A DNA stretch of 64,000 nucleotides from Prochlorococcus marinus str. MIT 9515 (GCF_000015665.1 NC_008817.1:1364001-1428000); one strand, 5' to 3'. Positions 52,011 to 63,926 are shown, counted from the first letter of the stretch. A program made the numbers and translations. The notes: generated from the letters alone by a model not told the origin.

Positions 52011-53336
52011 TCAATACTCTAAATCAGAAATTTCTTTCAGCGCAGCGATGCTAAGAATTTCTGGTTCTTTTTCTTTTACAAGAATGTCATCTTCTATTCT
52101 TATTCCAATACCTTTCCATTTTTCATCAATACTAGGTTGTCCTTCGGGGACTGGGATCCTATCACTTATATAGATACCCGGTTCAACAGTAAGTATCATG
52201 CCATTCTGTAATGGAACATCATATTCTCCCATCCTGTAAGCCCCAACATCATGAACGTCTAAACCAAGCCAATGTCCAGTTCTATGCATATAAAGATGTT
52301 TATAAGATCCGTTTTCAATTATTCCATCAGTATCTCCTCTCAACAGTCCAATTTCCTTTAATCCATCTACCAAAATTCTCAAAGCAACATTATGAACATT
52401 AGTAGTATTAGAACCTTTTACAGAATGCTTAATTGCGTTTTTTTGTGCTTCTAAAACAATTTCATATATAATTTTCTGCTCTTTAGAAAACTTCCCTCCT
52501 ATCGGAATAGTTCTTGTTATGTCCCCATTGTAATAATCCATTAATGAACATCCTGCGTCCACCAATAATAGATCTCCTTTATTTAAGTCAGAGTTATTTA
52601 ATGTGTAATGCAAAATGCAGGCATTATCGCCTGAAGCAACTATTGAGTTATAAGCTGGTCCTCTTGCACCTTTTTCTAAAAAGAATCCTTCTATTAATCC
52701 CTGAATTTGTCTTTCATTTTTTTTTAATGAAATAGATTCCCTAACTAATTCATGAGCTTCGGCAGAAATTTGAGTTGCCTCTCTCATCCTACTGATCTCA
52801 AAATCACTTTTAATTAAGCGCATCTCATTGAGATAAATTTCTGGGGATTCTATATTAATTTCTTCTTTTCCTTCTTTTGAACGAGCTTCAATTTGTTTTG
52901 AGAATATTTCCAAAACTATTTTTTCAAATTTGGAATGTTTGTTTTGTGAATATACGATGTCTTCTGAATCACTAATATAAACTGGAAGTAAACGCTTAAA
53001 ATCACTAATTGAGTGGGCTTTATCTGCCTTGAATTCTCTTTCAGCGCCCTCTACACCCCATCTAAAGCCATGCCAGACCTCGCTAATAATGTCTTTTGGG
53101 GCAACAAACAAGATGTACCTTTCACCTTTTGGCTTATTAGACAAGAAAAGAGCAATTGAATCAGGCTCATCAAATCCAGTAAGATACCAAAAATTACTAT
53201 CTTGTCTAAAAGGGTATTCACAATCAGCATGATGATTAACTAAACTTGAGCTTGAAATGATGGCAGCTTTACCATTTAATTTTTTTAGGAAAATTTCTCT
53301 TCTTTCTTCAAAAATTTTTGTATTAGTTTTAAACAT
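52011..53336 (-). CDS. pepP: Xaa-Pro aminopeptidase (M24B, PepP-type), 441 aa
   Basis: Pita-bread fold peptidase removing N-terminal residues before proline. Metal-site residues are visible: VDAGCSLMDYYNGDITRTIP (two Asp), HRTGHWLGLDVHD (His), VEPGIYI (Glu) and GIRIEDDILV (Glu). N-terminal domain with CEYPFRQDSNFWYLTGFDEP is typical of PepP. Length is standard. Frames on the plus strand (52211, 52514, 53029) are shadows. Confidence 0.94.
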   Translation of the reverse strand: MFKTNTKIFEERREIFLKKLNGKAAIISSSSLVNHHADCEYPFRQDSNFWYLTGFDEPDSIALFLSNKPKGERYILFVAPKDIISEVWHGFRWGVEGAEREFKADKAHSISDFKRLLPVYISDSEDIVYSQNKHSKFEKIVLEIFSKQIEARSKEGKEEINIESPEIYLNEMRLIKSDFEISRMREATQISAEAHELVRESISLKKNERQIQGLIEGFFLEKGARGPAYNSIVASGDNACILHYTLNNSDLNKGDLLLVDAGCSLMDYYNGDITRTIPIGGKFSKEQKIIYEIVLEAQKNAIKHSVKGSNTTNVHNVALRILVDGLKEIGLLRGDTDGIIENGSYKHLYMHRTGHWLGLDVHDVGAYRMGEYDVPLQNGMILTVEPGIYISDRIPVPEGQPSIDEKWKGIGIRIEDDILVKEKEPEILSIAALKEISDLEY

Positions 53337-53409
53337 AAATTGTCAATTGGCGGGTTTTGTAAAAAAGTGGAAGAATGAATTAAAAGATATTTAAAACTAA
53401 TCAATTTAA

Positions 53410-54387
53410 ATGGAACCAAGTGTTTACATTCTAATTTTACTAATAATAATAATATTAGTAGGTTCCGCATGTTGTTCAGGAGTAGAAGCAGCTTTTTTAG
53501 CTGTCAACTCCATAAGGATTTTAGAATTAGCATCAAAACAAAAACCTAAAAGTTCTGCTAATCAACTTCTTAAACTTAGAAAACATCTTGGAAGAACTTT
53601 AACTGTAATTACCATAACTAATAATGGTTTTAATATAATAGGTAGTCTCCTTTTAGGTGTTTATGGAGCCTTAATAATTAAAAGTAGTTTTGGTTTAACA
53701 TTATTTTCGATCGCTTTTTATGTATTAGTAGTATTACTTGGCGAAGTACTTCCTAAAGCAATAGGTACAAGATTTTCATTGCAAATAGCTATATTATCTG
53801 TTCCAATTTTGAGAATGTTAAATAGTTTAATGAGGCCTTTCTTAATATTAATAGAGCATTTATTTCCTGTGATCACTGCAGAGAACGAAATATCAACGGA
53901 TGAAGAAGAAATTAGGCAAATGGCAAAAATTGGTTCACAGAAGGGGTTCATAGAGGCTGATGAAGCCGCAATGATACTTAAAGTTTTTCAATTAAATGAT
54001 TTGAAAGCTAAAGATTTAATGATCCCAAGAGTATCTGCACCTAGTCTTGATGGTTCCTCAAATCTTGATGAAATTTCAAAACTAATAATTTCAAATAATT
54101 CTCCATGGTGGATTGTCTTGGGTGATAAAGTTGATAAAATACAAGGAATAGCCAAACGTGAAAACTTACTAACTAGTCTTATCAAAGGAGAAAATAAAAA
54201 ATTACTATCAGATTTATGTGATCCTGTGGACTACATACCAGAAATGATAAAAGTAGACAAGTTATTAACAAAATTTGACAAGGATAACAAAGGAGTGAAA
54301 GTAGTAGTAGATGAGTTTGGAGGATTCGTGGGAATAATTGGATCAGAAGCTGTATTATCTGTATTGGCAGGATGGTGGCAAGAATAA
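53410..54387 (+). CDS. CNNM/DUF21-CBS membrane protein (CorC/TlyC-like), 325 aa
   Basis: DUF21 (CNNM) membrane domain with about four helices (to about 140, GEVLPKAIGTR is characteristic), then an acidic helix and a paired CBS domain (about 190-310; DLMIPRVSAPSL and VKVVVDEFGGFVGII). Such proteins move or sense divalent cations (Mg2+, Co2+). The C-terminal CorC-HlyC transporter-associated domain is absent or short. The next gene, a GTPase, starts 2 bp after the stop. Confidence 0.88.
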   Translation: MEPSVYILILLIIIILVGSACCSGVEAAFLAVNSIRILELASKQKPKSSANQLLKLRKHLGRTLTVITITNNGFNIIGSLLLGVYGALIIKSSFGLTLFSIAFYVLVVLLGEVLPKAIGTRFSLQIAILSVPILRMLNSLMRPFLILIEHLFPVITAENEISTDEEEIRQMAKIGSQKGFIEADEAAMILKVFQLNDLKAKDLMIPRVSAPSLDGSSNLDEISKLIISNNSPWWIVLGDKVDKIQGIAKRENLLTSLIKGENKKLLSDLCDPVDYIPEMIKVDKLLTKFDKDNKGVKVVVDEFGGFVGIIGSEAVLSVLAGWWQE

Positions 54388-54389
54388 AT

Positions 54390-55631
54390 ATGAAACAAAT
54401 CAATATTGATAAAATTTATTTACTTTTAAAAAAATGGTGGGAGAGTATCGACCTTAGCAACTATGAAAAAAGTAATTTAAATAAGGAAATTATATCTTTT
54501 AATCAACAACTTTTTAGGCTCAAAGAAAAACAGTTAAGAATTGGTATTTATGGCAAGGCAGGAGTTGGAAAGTCCTCAATACTAAATTTATTGTTAAACA
54601 AACACGAGTTTAAGACAGATATTATTAATGGATCAACAAAAAACATTGAAAAAAAAGAGTGGTCTCTAAAATTTCAAAATTTAAAAACTATCGAATTAAT
54701 TGATTCTCCCGGTTTTGACTTTTGTGATATTAAAGATCCAGAAAAAATATTTTCTCAAGTGAGTAATTCAGAACTGATTTTATTTGTCATAGCTGGAGAT
54801 ATTAACAGAAATGAGCTATCTCAAATTAATTCATTTATCAAAAATGGAAAAAAAATTATTATTATTTTTAATAAAATTGACACATGGAAGGAGCATGAAT
54901 TTATAAATATCATCAAAAATATAAGATTAAAACTGCCTCAACATATTCATATCCCAATAATATTTAATTCAAAAAAGAACATTCAAAACGAGATAACTGA
55001 ATTAATAAATAGATATGGGGAAAGTTTATTAACTTTTAACTCCCTTCAATTAGCTGATAATTTATCCTTGAAAATAAAAGAACAAAGGTTAAAAAGAAGA
55101 CAATTGGAAGCTCAATCAATTATTGGTAAATTTGCAACAATCAAAGCATCGGGAGTTGCATTAAACCCATTAATTTTTCTTGATATTGCAGGAGGTTTTG
55201 CTTTAGATACTGCTTTAGTTTGTGAATTGAGCAAAGTTTATGGCTTAAATCTTAAAGGCCAATCAGCACGAAAAATCGTCAAAAAGATTTCTATAAATAA
55301 CATTCTCCTAGGAGCCTCTCAAGTCGGTATAAATACATCTTTTAATTTATTACGAAAAGTTTTCTTAGCTACTGCTCCTTTCACACACGGGTTGTCATTG
55401 TTACCATATGGGCCGATAGCTATTGTACAAGCAGCAATATCTGTTAAATCTACAAAAATTATCGGTAAATTAGCCGCTAAAGAAATATTTAGAAAAAGCA
55501 AAGGATATCTTTTAGATCCATCTCAAATAATCACAAAATTCATAATGAAAGAACCTGAAATTTTTGATTACACAAAAATTTATTTATCTAATAAAAATTC
55601 AGAGAATAATTTCGCTACTTTTCTACCTTGA
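54390..55631 (+). CDS. Era-like GTPase with C-terminal DUF697 domain, 413 aa
   Basis: G1 GIYGKAGVGKSSILNLLL, G3 DSPGFDFCDI and G4 NKID define a small GTPase (about residues 50-210). The rest (ALNPLIFLDIAGGFALDTAL and LPYGPIAIVQAAISVKST) is a DUF697 hydrophobic membrane-associated domain. ATG at 54390 follows the upstream stop closely; 54372 would overlap. It overlaps nadD (TTG 55628) by 4 bp, so these form one operon. Exact role unknown. Confidence 0.87.
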   Translation: MKQINIDKIYLLLKKWWESIDLSNYEKSNLNKEIISFNQQLFRLKEKQLRIGIYGKAGVGKSSILNLLLNKHEFKTDIINGSTKNIEKKEWSLKFQNLKTIELIDSPGFDFCDIKDPEKIFSQVSNSELILFVIAGDINRNELSQINSFIKNGKKIIIIFNKIDTWKEHEFINIIKNIRLKLPQHIHIPIIFNSKKNIQNEITELINRYGESLLTFNSLQLADNLSLKIKEQRLKRRQLEAQSIIGKFATIKASGVALNPLIFLDIAGGFALDTALVCELSKVYGLNLKGQSARKIVKKISINNILLGASQVGINTSFNLLRKVFLATAPFTHGLSLLPYGPIAIVQAAISVKSTKIIGKLAAKEIFRKSKGYLLDPSQIITKFIMKEPEIFDYTKIYLSNKNSENNFATFLP

Positions 55632-56209
55632 AATTTGATAATAAAAATCGAATCGCCCTATTTGGAACTAGTGCAGATCCACCAACAAAGGGCCATAAGT
55701 TAATACTGGAAGAATTATCAAATATTTATTCTTGCATTATTACTTATGCAAGTGATAATCCCAAAAAACAGCATAAAGAAAATATTTTTTTTCGAAACCT
55801 TTTATTAGAAACACTAATCAAAGATATCAATAATCCAAAAGTAATATTCAATCAAAAAATAAGTAGCCCGTGGGCAATAGAATCAATTGAAAAATGTAAA
55901 AAAATTTATTCCTTCGATAAAATCGATTTTGTGATAGGAAGTGACTTAATTACAGAAATTTTTTCATGGAAAAATTTTAATAAAATTATTGACGAAGTTA
56001 AATTACTAATAATCAAAAGAGAAGGCTATCCAATTGAATCTAATACTTTAAAAATGCTAGAAAATAATAAAGTTATATTTGAAATTTCTTCATTAAATAT
56101 TCCAAATATTTCTAGTTCAACGGTTAGATTAAATAACAATTATTCTGACCTACCAAAAGCTTTAATTGATATAGTGAAGAAGAATAATTTATATGAATTT
56201 GTTACTTAG
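55628..56209 (+). CDS. nadD: Nicotinate-nucleotide adenylyltransferase NadD, 193 aa
   Basis: Nucleotidyltransferase fold: FGTSADPPTKGHKLILEELS corresponds to the FDPxHxGH motif (one His replaced by Thr, His kept in KGH), and ISSSTVR is the ISSTxxR motif. Converts nicotinate mononucleotide to deamido-NAD. It starts at TTG inside the GTPase stop and is followed 4 bp later by nadE, the next step in NAD synthesis. Confidence 0.9.
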   Translation: MKFDNKNRIALFGTSADPPTKGHKLILEELSNIYSCIITYASDNPKKQHKENIFFRNLLLETLIKDINNPKVIFNQKISSPWAIESIEKCKKIYSFDKIDFVIGSDLITEIFSWKNFNKIIDEVKLLIIKREGYPIESNTLKMLENNKVIFEISSLNIPNISSSTVRLNNNYSDLPKALIDIVKKNNLYEFVT

Positions 56210-56213
56210 TTGA

Positions 56214-57911
56214 ATGAAGTTTTTCCTTGCTCAATTAAATCCAATTGTGGGCGATCTAGATGGAAATGCAAAAAAAATACTCTATGTAGCTAATAAAGCA
56301 CATTTAAATTCTGCTGATATGGTGCTCACCCCAGAATTATCTTTGTGGGGTTATCCTGCAAAAGATTTACTTTTAAAAAAAAATTTAATTGAAAGACAAT
56401 ATACTATTCTAGATCAGCTATCCAAATCTATTAATAAAAAATATGGGGATTTGAGCATTACGGTAGGGATTGCTGAAAAGATTGATGACTCTTTTTTCCC
56501 AAATCTTTATAATTCTGTTGTTCTAATTGAGAGTGGTCATTGGAAAACAATTGCACGAAAAATTATTCTCCCTACTTATGAAGTATTTGATGAGAAAAGA
56601 TACTTTCGATCCGAAGAGAAAGTATCTGTAATCTCCAAGAAAATTAAAGATAAAACTTATAAGATTGGCTTAACTATATGTGAAGATTTATGGGTTAATG
56701 AAAATATAGATGGGAGAGGTATTCATGAAAAGAATCCAATTTCGCAATTAAAGAGTAAAAAAATTGATCTTTTATTAAATTTATCGGCATCTCCATACAC
56801 CTTCAAAAAATTTAAGTTAAGAAATAAAATTTCAAGTTTTGCGGCTCAATATCTTAATGTGCCTTTGGTATACATCAATCAAGTAGGGGCTAATGATGAT
56901 CTAATTTTTGATGGGAATAGTTTCATTATCAATAAAAATGGATCAAAAATTAAGCAATTAAAATCTTTTTCAGAAGATACATTCATTTGGAATATTAATG
57001 AAAATTTAAATTTGGTAACTGAAAAAAAATCTTCTGATATTTCTTCAGTTTTTGATGCTTTAGTTTTGGGAGTAAAAGATTACGCTAAAAAATGCGGATT
57101 TAGATCAGCTTTGATTGGCTTAAGTGGAGGAATTGATTCGGCACTCGTTTCAGTAATTGCAACTGCTGCATTAGGACATGAGAATATCTTCTGCGTCTCA
57201 ATGCCTTCTAAATGGAGTTCAAATCATTCTAAAATCGATGCAAAAGATTTAGTCGAAAGATTAAATGTAAATTTAAATACAATTTCAATTGAAAATATCA
57301 TGTCTTCTTTTGAGGACTCTTTTTTAGAAAGCTTTAATTTCAAAGTAGAAGGCGTAACAAATCAAAACATCCAATCGAGGATAAGGGGTACCCTTCTAAT
57401 GGCTTTAGCTAATCAAGAAAAGCATTTATTACTTGCAACTGGTAATAAATCAGAACTAGCTGTTGGATATTGCACACTATATGGCGATATGAATGGAGGA
57501 TTATCTGTAATAGGTGATTTATATAAAACTAATGTTTTTAAATTGTGTAATTGGCTAGATAGTGAAGATTCATTAGAACGCCGAAAAGCTTACAAATTAG
57601 ATACTAAAGTTAAAATTATTGGGGACCAAATCCGAAAGAAGGCTCCCAGTGCTGAGTTAGGACCTAATCAACTTGATACCGATTCACTGCCTCCATATTC
57701 TTTATTAGATAAAATTCTTAAAGGAATTATTGAGGAAAAAAAAGATTTACAGCTTCTTGAACAAGATGGTCATACCAAAAAACAAATTTTAAAAATAATT
57801 ACACTAATTAAAAAAGCCGAATTCAAAAGAAAACAAGCTCCTCCTATACTAAAACTAAGTAGTCAATCACTGGGAAGTGACTGGAGAGTCCCAATTGCAA
57901 TTTCTTACTAA
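56214..57911 (+). CDS. nadE: Glutamine-dependent NAD synthetase NadE, 565 aa
   Basis: N-terminal nitrilase-type glutaminase domain (Glu near LTPELSLWGYP, Lys in IARKIILPTYEVF, Cys in LTICEDLW) and C-terminal synthetase with P-loop GLSGGIDSALVSVIA and TGNKSELAVGY. Uses ammonia released from glutamine to amidate deamido-NAD. Paired with nadD in one operon. Ends 4 bp inside the convergent DUF3326 gene. Confidence 0.95.
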   Translation: MKFFLAQLNPIVGDLDGNAKKILYVANKAHLNSADMVLTPELSLWGYPAKDLLLKKNLIERQYTILDQLSKSINKKYGDLSITVGIAEKIDDSFFPNLYNSVVLIESGHWKTIARKIILPTYEVFDEKRYFRSEEKVSVISKKIKDKTYKIGLTICEDLWVNENIDGRGIHEKNPISQLKSKKIDLLLNLSASPYTFKKFKLRNKISSFAAQYLNVPLVYINQVGANDDLIFDGNSFIINKNGSKIKQLKSFSEDTFIWNINENLNLVTEKKSSDISSVFDALVLGVKDYAKKCGFRSALIGLSGGIDSALVSVIATAALGHENIFCVSMPSKWSSNHSKIDAKDLVERLNVNLNTISIENIMSSFEDSFLESFNFKVEGVTNQNIQSRIRGTLLMALANQEKHLLLATGNKSELAVGYCTLYGDMNGGLSVIGDLYKTNVFKLCNWLDSEDSLERRKAYKLDTKVKIIGDQIRKKAPSAELGPNQLDTDSLPPYSLLDKILKGIIEEKKDLQLLEQDGHTKKQILKIITLIKKAEFKRKQAPPILKLSSQSLGSDWRVPIAISY

Positions 57912-58975
57912 GATCCCATCTTTTTAAAAGTCATTTCTTGAATTTTATTTAAAGGTCTTTTAATTGATTTAGGGTTAATTCCTTCTCTTATAGCAAGAAC
58001 TAAACCTGATGCCTCAAAATAATTATCCACCTCAATGAGTTTAGGATAGTTATAAATATTATTATCAAGGTTTATAATATTTTGATTTTTTACAGCAATT
58101 ATATTTAATCCTCTTTCCATTCCGGCTAAAACTGCTTCTCCGCCTAATGAACCACTTGGAATCACAATAGATTCGACATGACTTGGGTGTAAGGTAATAC
58201 TGTCGCTTTTATCAGATAATTCTATAAGATCTGGAGCCTTACTTAAACCAATCAATACTGAGGGCAAAAATGTATATCCTATTTCTTCGGAAGCCGCCCG
58301 AGGATCTAAATTTTCATTCAATTCAATTGGACTTAATGCAGGTGCATGTGCACAGGGAACTTTGAGAAACTTACTTATCAAATGACTTATTACAGCCTCA
58401 ACTCCTGCTATGGGATCAACACCTTTTCCCTCCCTATATGAATTTGTTTCAACTAAATCTAAATCATCAGGGAATTTAGCTACTATCGCTATTGCCGTCA
58501 TACCTTTATTTATCAACATTTCTCCTGCTTCAATTAAAGTATCGGGATTTTCAATTAAACCTTCGCTGATACCTTGTGATTCAGAATCAATACTTATTCC
58601 TAAAGGCTTTTTTGTTAATACATAAGAATCAACATCAATTCCTAATGTTGCGACACAAGCATCTGCGACTTGTAAATGTCTTATTAATATTTCATGTTCA
58701 ATGCTTGAATCAAAAATTATTCCAATTTTCTGCTGTTTTACACTTTTGAGGCCAATTTCTCCTTTAGCAAATCTATCTAAGCTATAACCTTCGACATAAA
58801 AAATATCTTTGTGTTTTTCTGCAAGAGAACCCCCATTCATAACATTGGGATGAGTAATTAAGCATCCACTTGCGGAGGCTAACAATTTTGCAGCAGGGAG
58901 GGAATCTCCAGCAAAACCTCCGATTTCACATCCAATCCCAGTTGGAATAATAAAAATTGTAGGTGAAATGTCCAT
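57908..58975 (-). CDS. DUF3326 family protein, 355 aa
   Basis: FIIPTGIGCEIGGFAGDSLP at the start, and later CAHAPALSPIELNENLDPRA are fixed features of DUF3326, a cyanobacterial and plant/alga family of unknown activity with a Rossmann-like appearance. Length is typical. The 4-bp stop-to-stop overlap with nadE is unusual but not rare in compact genomes. Confidence 0.83.
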   Translation of the reverse strand: MDISPTIFIIPTGIGCEIGGFAGDSLPAAKLLASASGCLITHPNVMNGGSLAEKHKDIFYVEGYSLDRFAKGEIGLKSVKQQKIGIIFDSSIEHEILIRHLQVADACVATLGIDVDSYVLTKKPLGISIDSESQGISEGLIENPDTLIEAGEMLINKGMTAIAIVAKFPDDLDLVETNSYREGKGVDPIAGVEAVISHLISKFLKVPCAHAPALSPIELNENLDPRAASEEIGYTFLPSVLIGLSKAPDLIELSDKSDSITLHPSHVESIVIPSGSLGGEAVLAGMERGLNIIAVKNQNIINLDNNIYNYPKLIEVDNYFEASGLVLAIREGINPKSIKRPLNKIQEMTFKKMGS

Positions 58976-58988
58976 TTACTATCTTGAT

Positions 58989-59198
58989 TTATATTGATGA
59001 ATTGATTTGTTTTTCTAAAACAGCTTTAATTCTTATTTTCTTTACATGAGATGATTCTACTGAAGCTTTTATATCGGCAATAGACCATCTTATAATTCTC
59101 CCTTTTTTCATTAGATTTCCGATAATAAATCTCCTCAAATTAAAAACTTTTATTGATGGTGGCCAATCTAAATAAAAATCAACCTTTATTAATTTCAT
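58989..59198 (-). CDS. Hypothetical conserved protein, 69 aa
   Basis: MKLIKVDFYLDWPPSIKVFN, then LRRFIIGNLMKKGRIIRWSI. A small basic alpha-beta protein, overlapping the ferredoxin-like gene by 4 bp and upstream of DUF3326 (13 bp). The triplet may form one operon. I do not recognise a named family. Confidence 0.7.
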   Translation of the reverse strand: MKLIKVDFYLDWPPSIKVFNLRRFIIGNLMKKGRIIRWSIADIKASVESSHVKKIRIKAVLEKQINSSI

Positions 59199-59506
59199 TT
59201 TTGGTAGTTACCAAATTGACTACTAGATAGATGATCTTGAGCTTCATTTCCGATAATAATATGTAAATCAGACTTTGAATAAGCAAAACTCTTTCCCTTC
59301 AAATCATTCTTTAAACCAATTGCATCCTCATGTTCAACTGATCTATCAACTAACATTGAGGAAGTATTAGTAAATACTCCCGAAGAGCAACTTGTTGGAA
59401 TATCAATTTCAATAACTTTAGCGAAAGTTATGGTATTTGGATACACCGGACATAAAAAAACACGTCCATTTTTTTTTAATTCAACTTTAATACTATATTC
59501 CGACAT
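59195..59506 (-). CDS. Ferredoxin-fold protein lacking the 2Fe-2S cysteines, 103 aa
   Basis: It resembles a cyanobacterial [2Fe-2S] ferredoxin: EIDIPTSCSSGVFTNTSSML replaces the CxxxxCxxC loop, and the fourth Cys region before SKSDLHIIIGNEA is absent. Only Cys40 of the four ligands remains (Cys19 lies outside). The rest, DAIGLKNDLKGKSFAYSKSD, keeps the family's fold. The protein probably cannot hold a cluster and may serve as a scaffold or binding partner. Overlaps the next gene by 4 bp. Confidence 0.75.
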   Translation of the reverse strand: MSEYSIKVELKKNGRVFLCPVYPNTITFAKVIEIDIPTSCSSGVFTNTSSMLVDRSVEHEDAIGLKNDLKGKSFAYSKSDLHIIIGNEAQDHLSSSQFGNYQK

Positions 59507-59520
59507 TCTTGAGGATTCAG

Positions 59521-60471
59521 CTAGACTGCTGAACCTCCTACCACCTCTAAAATTTCCTGAGTTATTGCAGCTTGTCTTGCTTTGTTATAGGTAAGGTTTA
59601 AAGTACTTGCTAATTCTTTAGCATTATCACTTGCATTATTCATTGCAGTCATTCTGCAGGCAAGTTCTGATGCAGCAGACTCTTGAAGTGCTCTAAGAAT
59701 CTGATTCTGCAAGTACAAAGGTAATAAGGAATCCAATAACTGATCAGGGCTTTGTTCAAAAACGATATCAGAAGGCAATCTGTCTGATTCATTCTTTTCT
59801 AAATTAGATTTTTCAACTAGTAACTTACTATTTTTTGTAGTTAATCTAAAGATCTCATCATTTTCCTGTGCAATTCCTTGAGGGTCTAATGGCAGCAACG
59901 TTTGTACAACTGGAGCACAACTTACGAGAGTGATGAATTTGGTATAAATGATTTCTACCCTATCTGAGTTTTCTGATAAAAATTCCGCTAAAACCTCATT
60001 GGTTATTCCTTCAGAATCTATAGCTGTTGGGACTTGTTCTAGTTCTTTGAATGTACTTTTAATTACGTATTTATCCTTCCTATTTTGGAAGTAACCTATT
60101 GCTTTTTTCCCAACTAAAATCAAATTTGGTTCATAACCTTGTTTAATTAACTCTGCATACCTAATTTCTACCTTTTTAATTATGTTTGTATTATATCCAC
60201 CACATAAGCCTCGATCCGCAGTTATGCAAACCAAAGAAATTGATTTCACTTCTCTTTTGGATAAAAGTGGAGAGTCTACAGCCTCAAACTGGACCCTCGA
60301 TTGAATATTCTCTAAAACACGAGCAAGTTTGTCTGCAAAAGGTCTACTCTTGAGGACTTGATCTTGTGCTCTCCTAACCTTCGCAGCCGCAACCAATCTC
60401 ATGGCTTCTGTTATTTTTCTAGTATTTTTAACAGAAACAATTCGATCTCTAATTTCTTTAAGATTTGCCAT
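59521..60471 (-). CDS. atpG: ATP synthase F1 subunit gamma, 316 aa
   Basis: MANLKEIRDRIVSVKNTRKI and the C-terminal ASDNAKELASTLNLTYNKAR helix identify gamma. The insert of about 35 residues after residue 195 is the cyanobacterial/chloroplast-type insertion, without the redox cysteine pair of plants. It is the central shaft coupling F1 to the c-ring. Last gene of the atpE-F'-F-H-A-G cluster here. Confidence 0.95.
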   Translation of the reverse strand: MANLKEIRDRIVSVKNTRKITEAMRLVAAAKVRRAQDQVLKSRPFADKLARVLENIQSRVQFEAVDSPLLSKREVKSISLVCITADRGLCGGYNTNIIKKVEIRYAELIKQGYEPNLILVGKKAIGYFQNRKDKYVIKSTFKELEQVPTAIDSEGITNEVLAEFLSENSDRVEIIYTKFITLVSCAPVVQTLLPLDPQGIAQENDEIFRLTTKNSKLLVEKSNLEKNESDRLPSDIVFEQSPDQLLDSLLPLYLQNQILRALQESAASELACRMTAMNNASDNAKELASTLNLTYNKARQAAITQEILEVVGGSAV

Positions 60472-60491
60472 AATAACTCCTTAAAATAAAT

Positions 60492-62021
<1,530 letters not shown>

Positions 62022-62040
62022 TTAAGGTTGAATTTTGAAT

Positions 62041-62583
62041 TTACTTGGATAGTGACAAACCAAGCTTTCTAATTTGAGAGGCAAGACTAGCATCAATTAC
62101 TTTAGATCCTACACTCGCGACGAAACCACCAATGAGTGATGGATCAATTTTAGTTACAAGTTCTAATTTTTCAGTGCCCGCTATATTGATGATCTTTTTG
62201 GTAATTAAACCTTTTTGGTCATCAGTAAGCTCAACGGCGGAAGTAACAGTTGCCAATGCAATATTACTATTTTCTCTGTGAATTTCTAAAAATCTATTGA
62301 GAATTGAAGTTACAATTCCAATTCTTTGCCTATCAGCCAATAATTTCAAGAAATTAAGAAGAGAAGAATTAATCCTATCTGAAAAAATTTCAATTATAAT
62401 TTTTCTCTTAGTTTCTGTCTCTAAAACTGGAGAAGATAATGTTTTCTCTAGCTCAGGGGCATCATTAATTAAAGTAAGTAGTTGTTTTACTTCATTAACC
62501 ATTTCTTCAGTTTGATCATTTTCATTAACAACCTGAAGTAATGCTTCTGCATATGGAGTAGTGACTGAATTTAAAAGTGGCAT
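62041..62583 (-). CDS. atpH: ATP synthase subunit delta, 180 aa
   Basis: Helical N-terminal domain (VTTPYAEALLQVVNENDQTE) and C-terminal LVTKIDPSLIGGFVASVGSK are typical of delta/OSCP. It forms the peripheral stalk with b and b'. The start shares its base with the end of atpF (ATG/stop overlap at 62583). Confidence 0.95.
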   Translation of the reverse strand: MPLLNSVTTPYAEALLQVVNENDQTEEMVNEVKQLLTLINDAPELEKTLSSPVLETETKRKIIIEIFSDRINSSLLNFLKLLADRQRIGIVTSILNRFLEIHRENSNIALATVTSAVELTDDQKGLITKKIINIAGTEKLELVTKIDPSLIGGFVASVGSKVIDASLASQIRKLGLSLSK

Positions 62584-63095
62584 TAGTTCATCTCAATATT
62601 GTTTATGGATTGAGTTACCAAATTTTCTTGAGTTGTTTGATCAAGTCTATTTGGTAGAGAATCTAAAGCTTTCTTAATAGCTAATTCAACAGCTTCTTTA
62701 CGAAGTTGAGAAATCGCTCTTGAGGCTTCTGAGCTTTCGTCAGAGATGGCACTTTGTTTTATTCGTGCCATTTCTTCAATAGCTTTTTTCTCACTTTCCA
62801 TCCTGATTGATTCAGATCTCTTAAGAGAATCTGCCTTTATTTGACTAGCTTTTTCTTCTGCTAAGGATAAGTCAGTCTTTGCTTTCTCTAAAGCTTGTGT
62901 TGCTTTAAGAAGTCGATCTTCTGCATCTTTTAATTCAAGAAGTATTCCCTCTCTTCTTTTTTGAAGCATTTTACCGAGAAAACTTGGTAAAAATTTGTAA
63001 AGACCAAAAACGACTACAGCCCAGTTAAGAACGTTAGTTTCGAATAAATTAAGATTTAATCCAAAACCTTCTGTAGCTAAAAGAGGTAAATTCAT
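62583..63095 (-). CDS. atpF: ATP synthase F0 subunit b, 170 aa
   Basis: One membrane helix near residues 25-45 ([20 protein letters not shown]) and a long charged helix that pairs with b'. Part of the peripheral stalk. It overlaps b' by 4 bp and touches atpH by one base, so translation is coupled. Confidence 0.95.
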   Translation of the reverse strand: MNLPLLATEGFGLNLNLFETNVLNWAVVVFGLYKFLPSFLGKMLQKRREGILLELKDAEDRLLKATQALEKAKTDLSLAEEKASQIKADSLKRSESIRMESEKKAIEEMARIKQSAISDESSEASRAISQLRKEAVELAIKKALDSLPNRLDQTTQENLVTQSINNIEMN

Positions 63096-63553
63096 TTTTC
63101 TAGAATTAATCTATTAACAATAAGTTCGCTTAAGTCATCAGCTTGCTTAAAAAGTTGGTCACGAGCAGAAGATGTCTGATTTTCTATTTCTAACCTTGCT
63201 TTTTCTTTAGAAGCATTTGCTTCATTATTAGCAAGTTCAAGAGCTTCTTTGTAAAGCTTATCAGATTCATTCTCGGCATCACTCACAATTTTTTGAGCTT
63301 CAGAACGAGCACTTTGAAGCTGGCTTAATAAATCAGCTTCTAATTTTTCAACTTCTGAAAGTTTATTTTTGGCCTCCATAATATTATTACTTACAAATTT
63401 TTCTCTTTTTTCAACAACCTTGCCTACAGGTTTAAAAAAGAGAGAATTTAATATGTAAGTAAGAGCGACTACTTGTATTGCCATAAGAGGCAAAGTGGCA
63501 TTTATGTCAAATAACCCACCTTCGGTAGCTCCAAAAAAATTAAAGGCCAACAT
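63092..63553 (-). CDS. atpF': ATP synthase F0 subunit b', 153 aa
   Basis: Helix near residues 18-38 ([20 protein letters not shown]) then a long coiled coil; the second b-type subunit (b') present only in photosynthetic organisms, which heterodimerises with b. The gene lies between c and b, the expected order. Confidence 0.94.
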   Translation of the reverse strand: MLAFNFFGATEGGLFDINATLPLMAIQVVALTYILNSLFFKPVGKVVEKREKFVSNNIMEAKNKLSEVEKLEADLLSQLQSARSEAQKIVSDAENESDKLYKEALELANNEANASKEKARLEIENQTSSARDQLFKQADDLSELIVNRLILEK

Positions 63554-63622
63554 ATGTTTCAGTTGATAATTAAAAAATTATATTTAAATATTGCTAATAA
63601 GAATTAAAAGCAACATTAACTT

Positions 63623-63886
<264 letters not shown>

Positions 63887-63926
63887 TTAATGCTTGTGAT
63901 AAATCTTTTTGTCTGTCACGCTTGGA

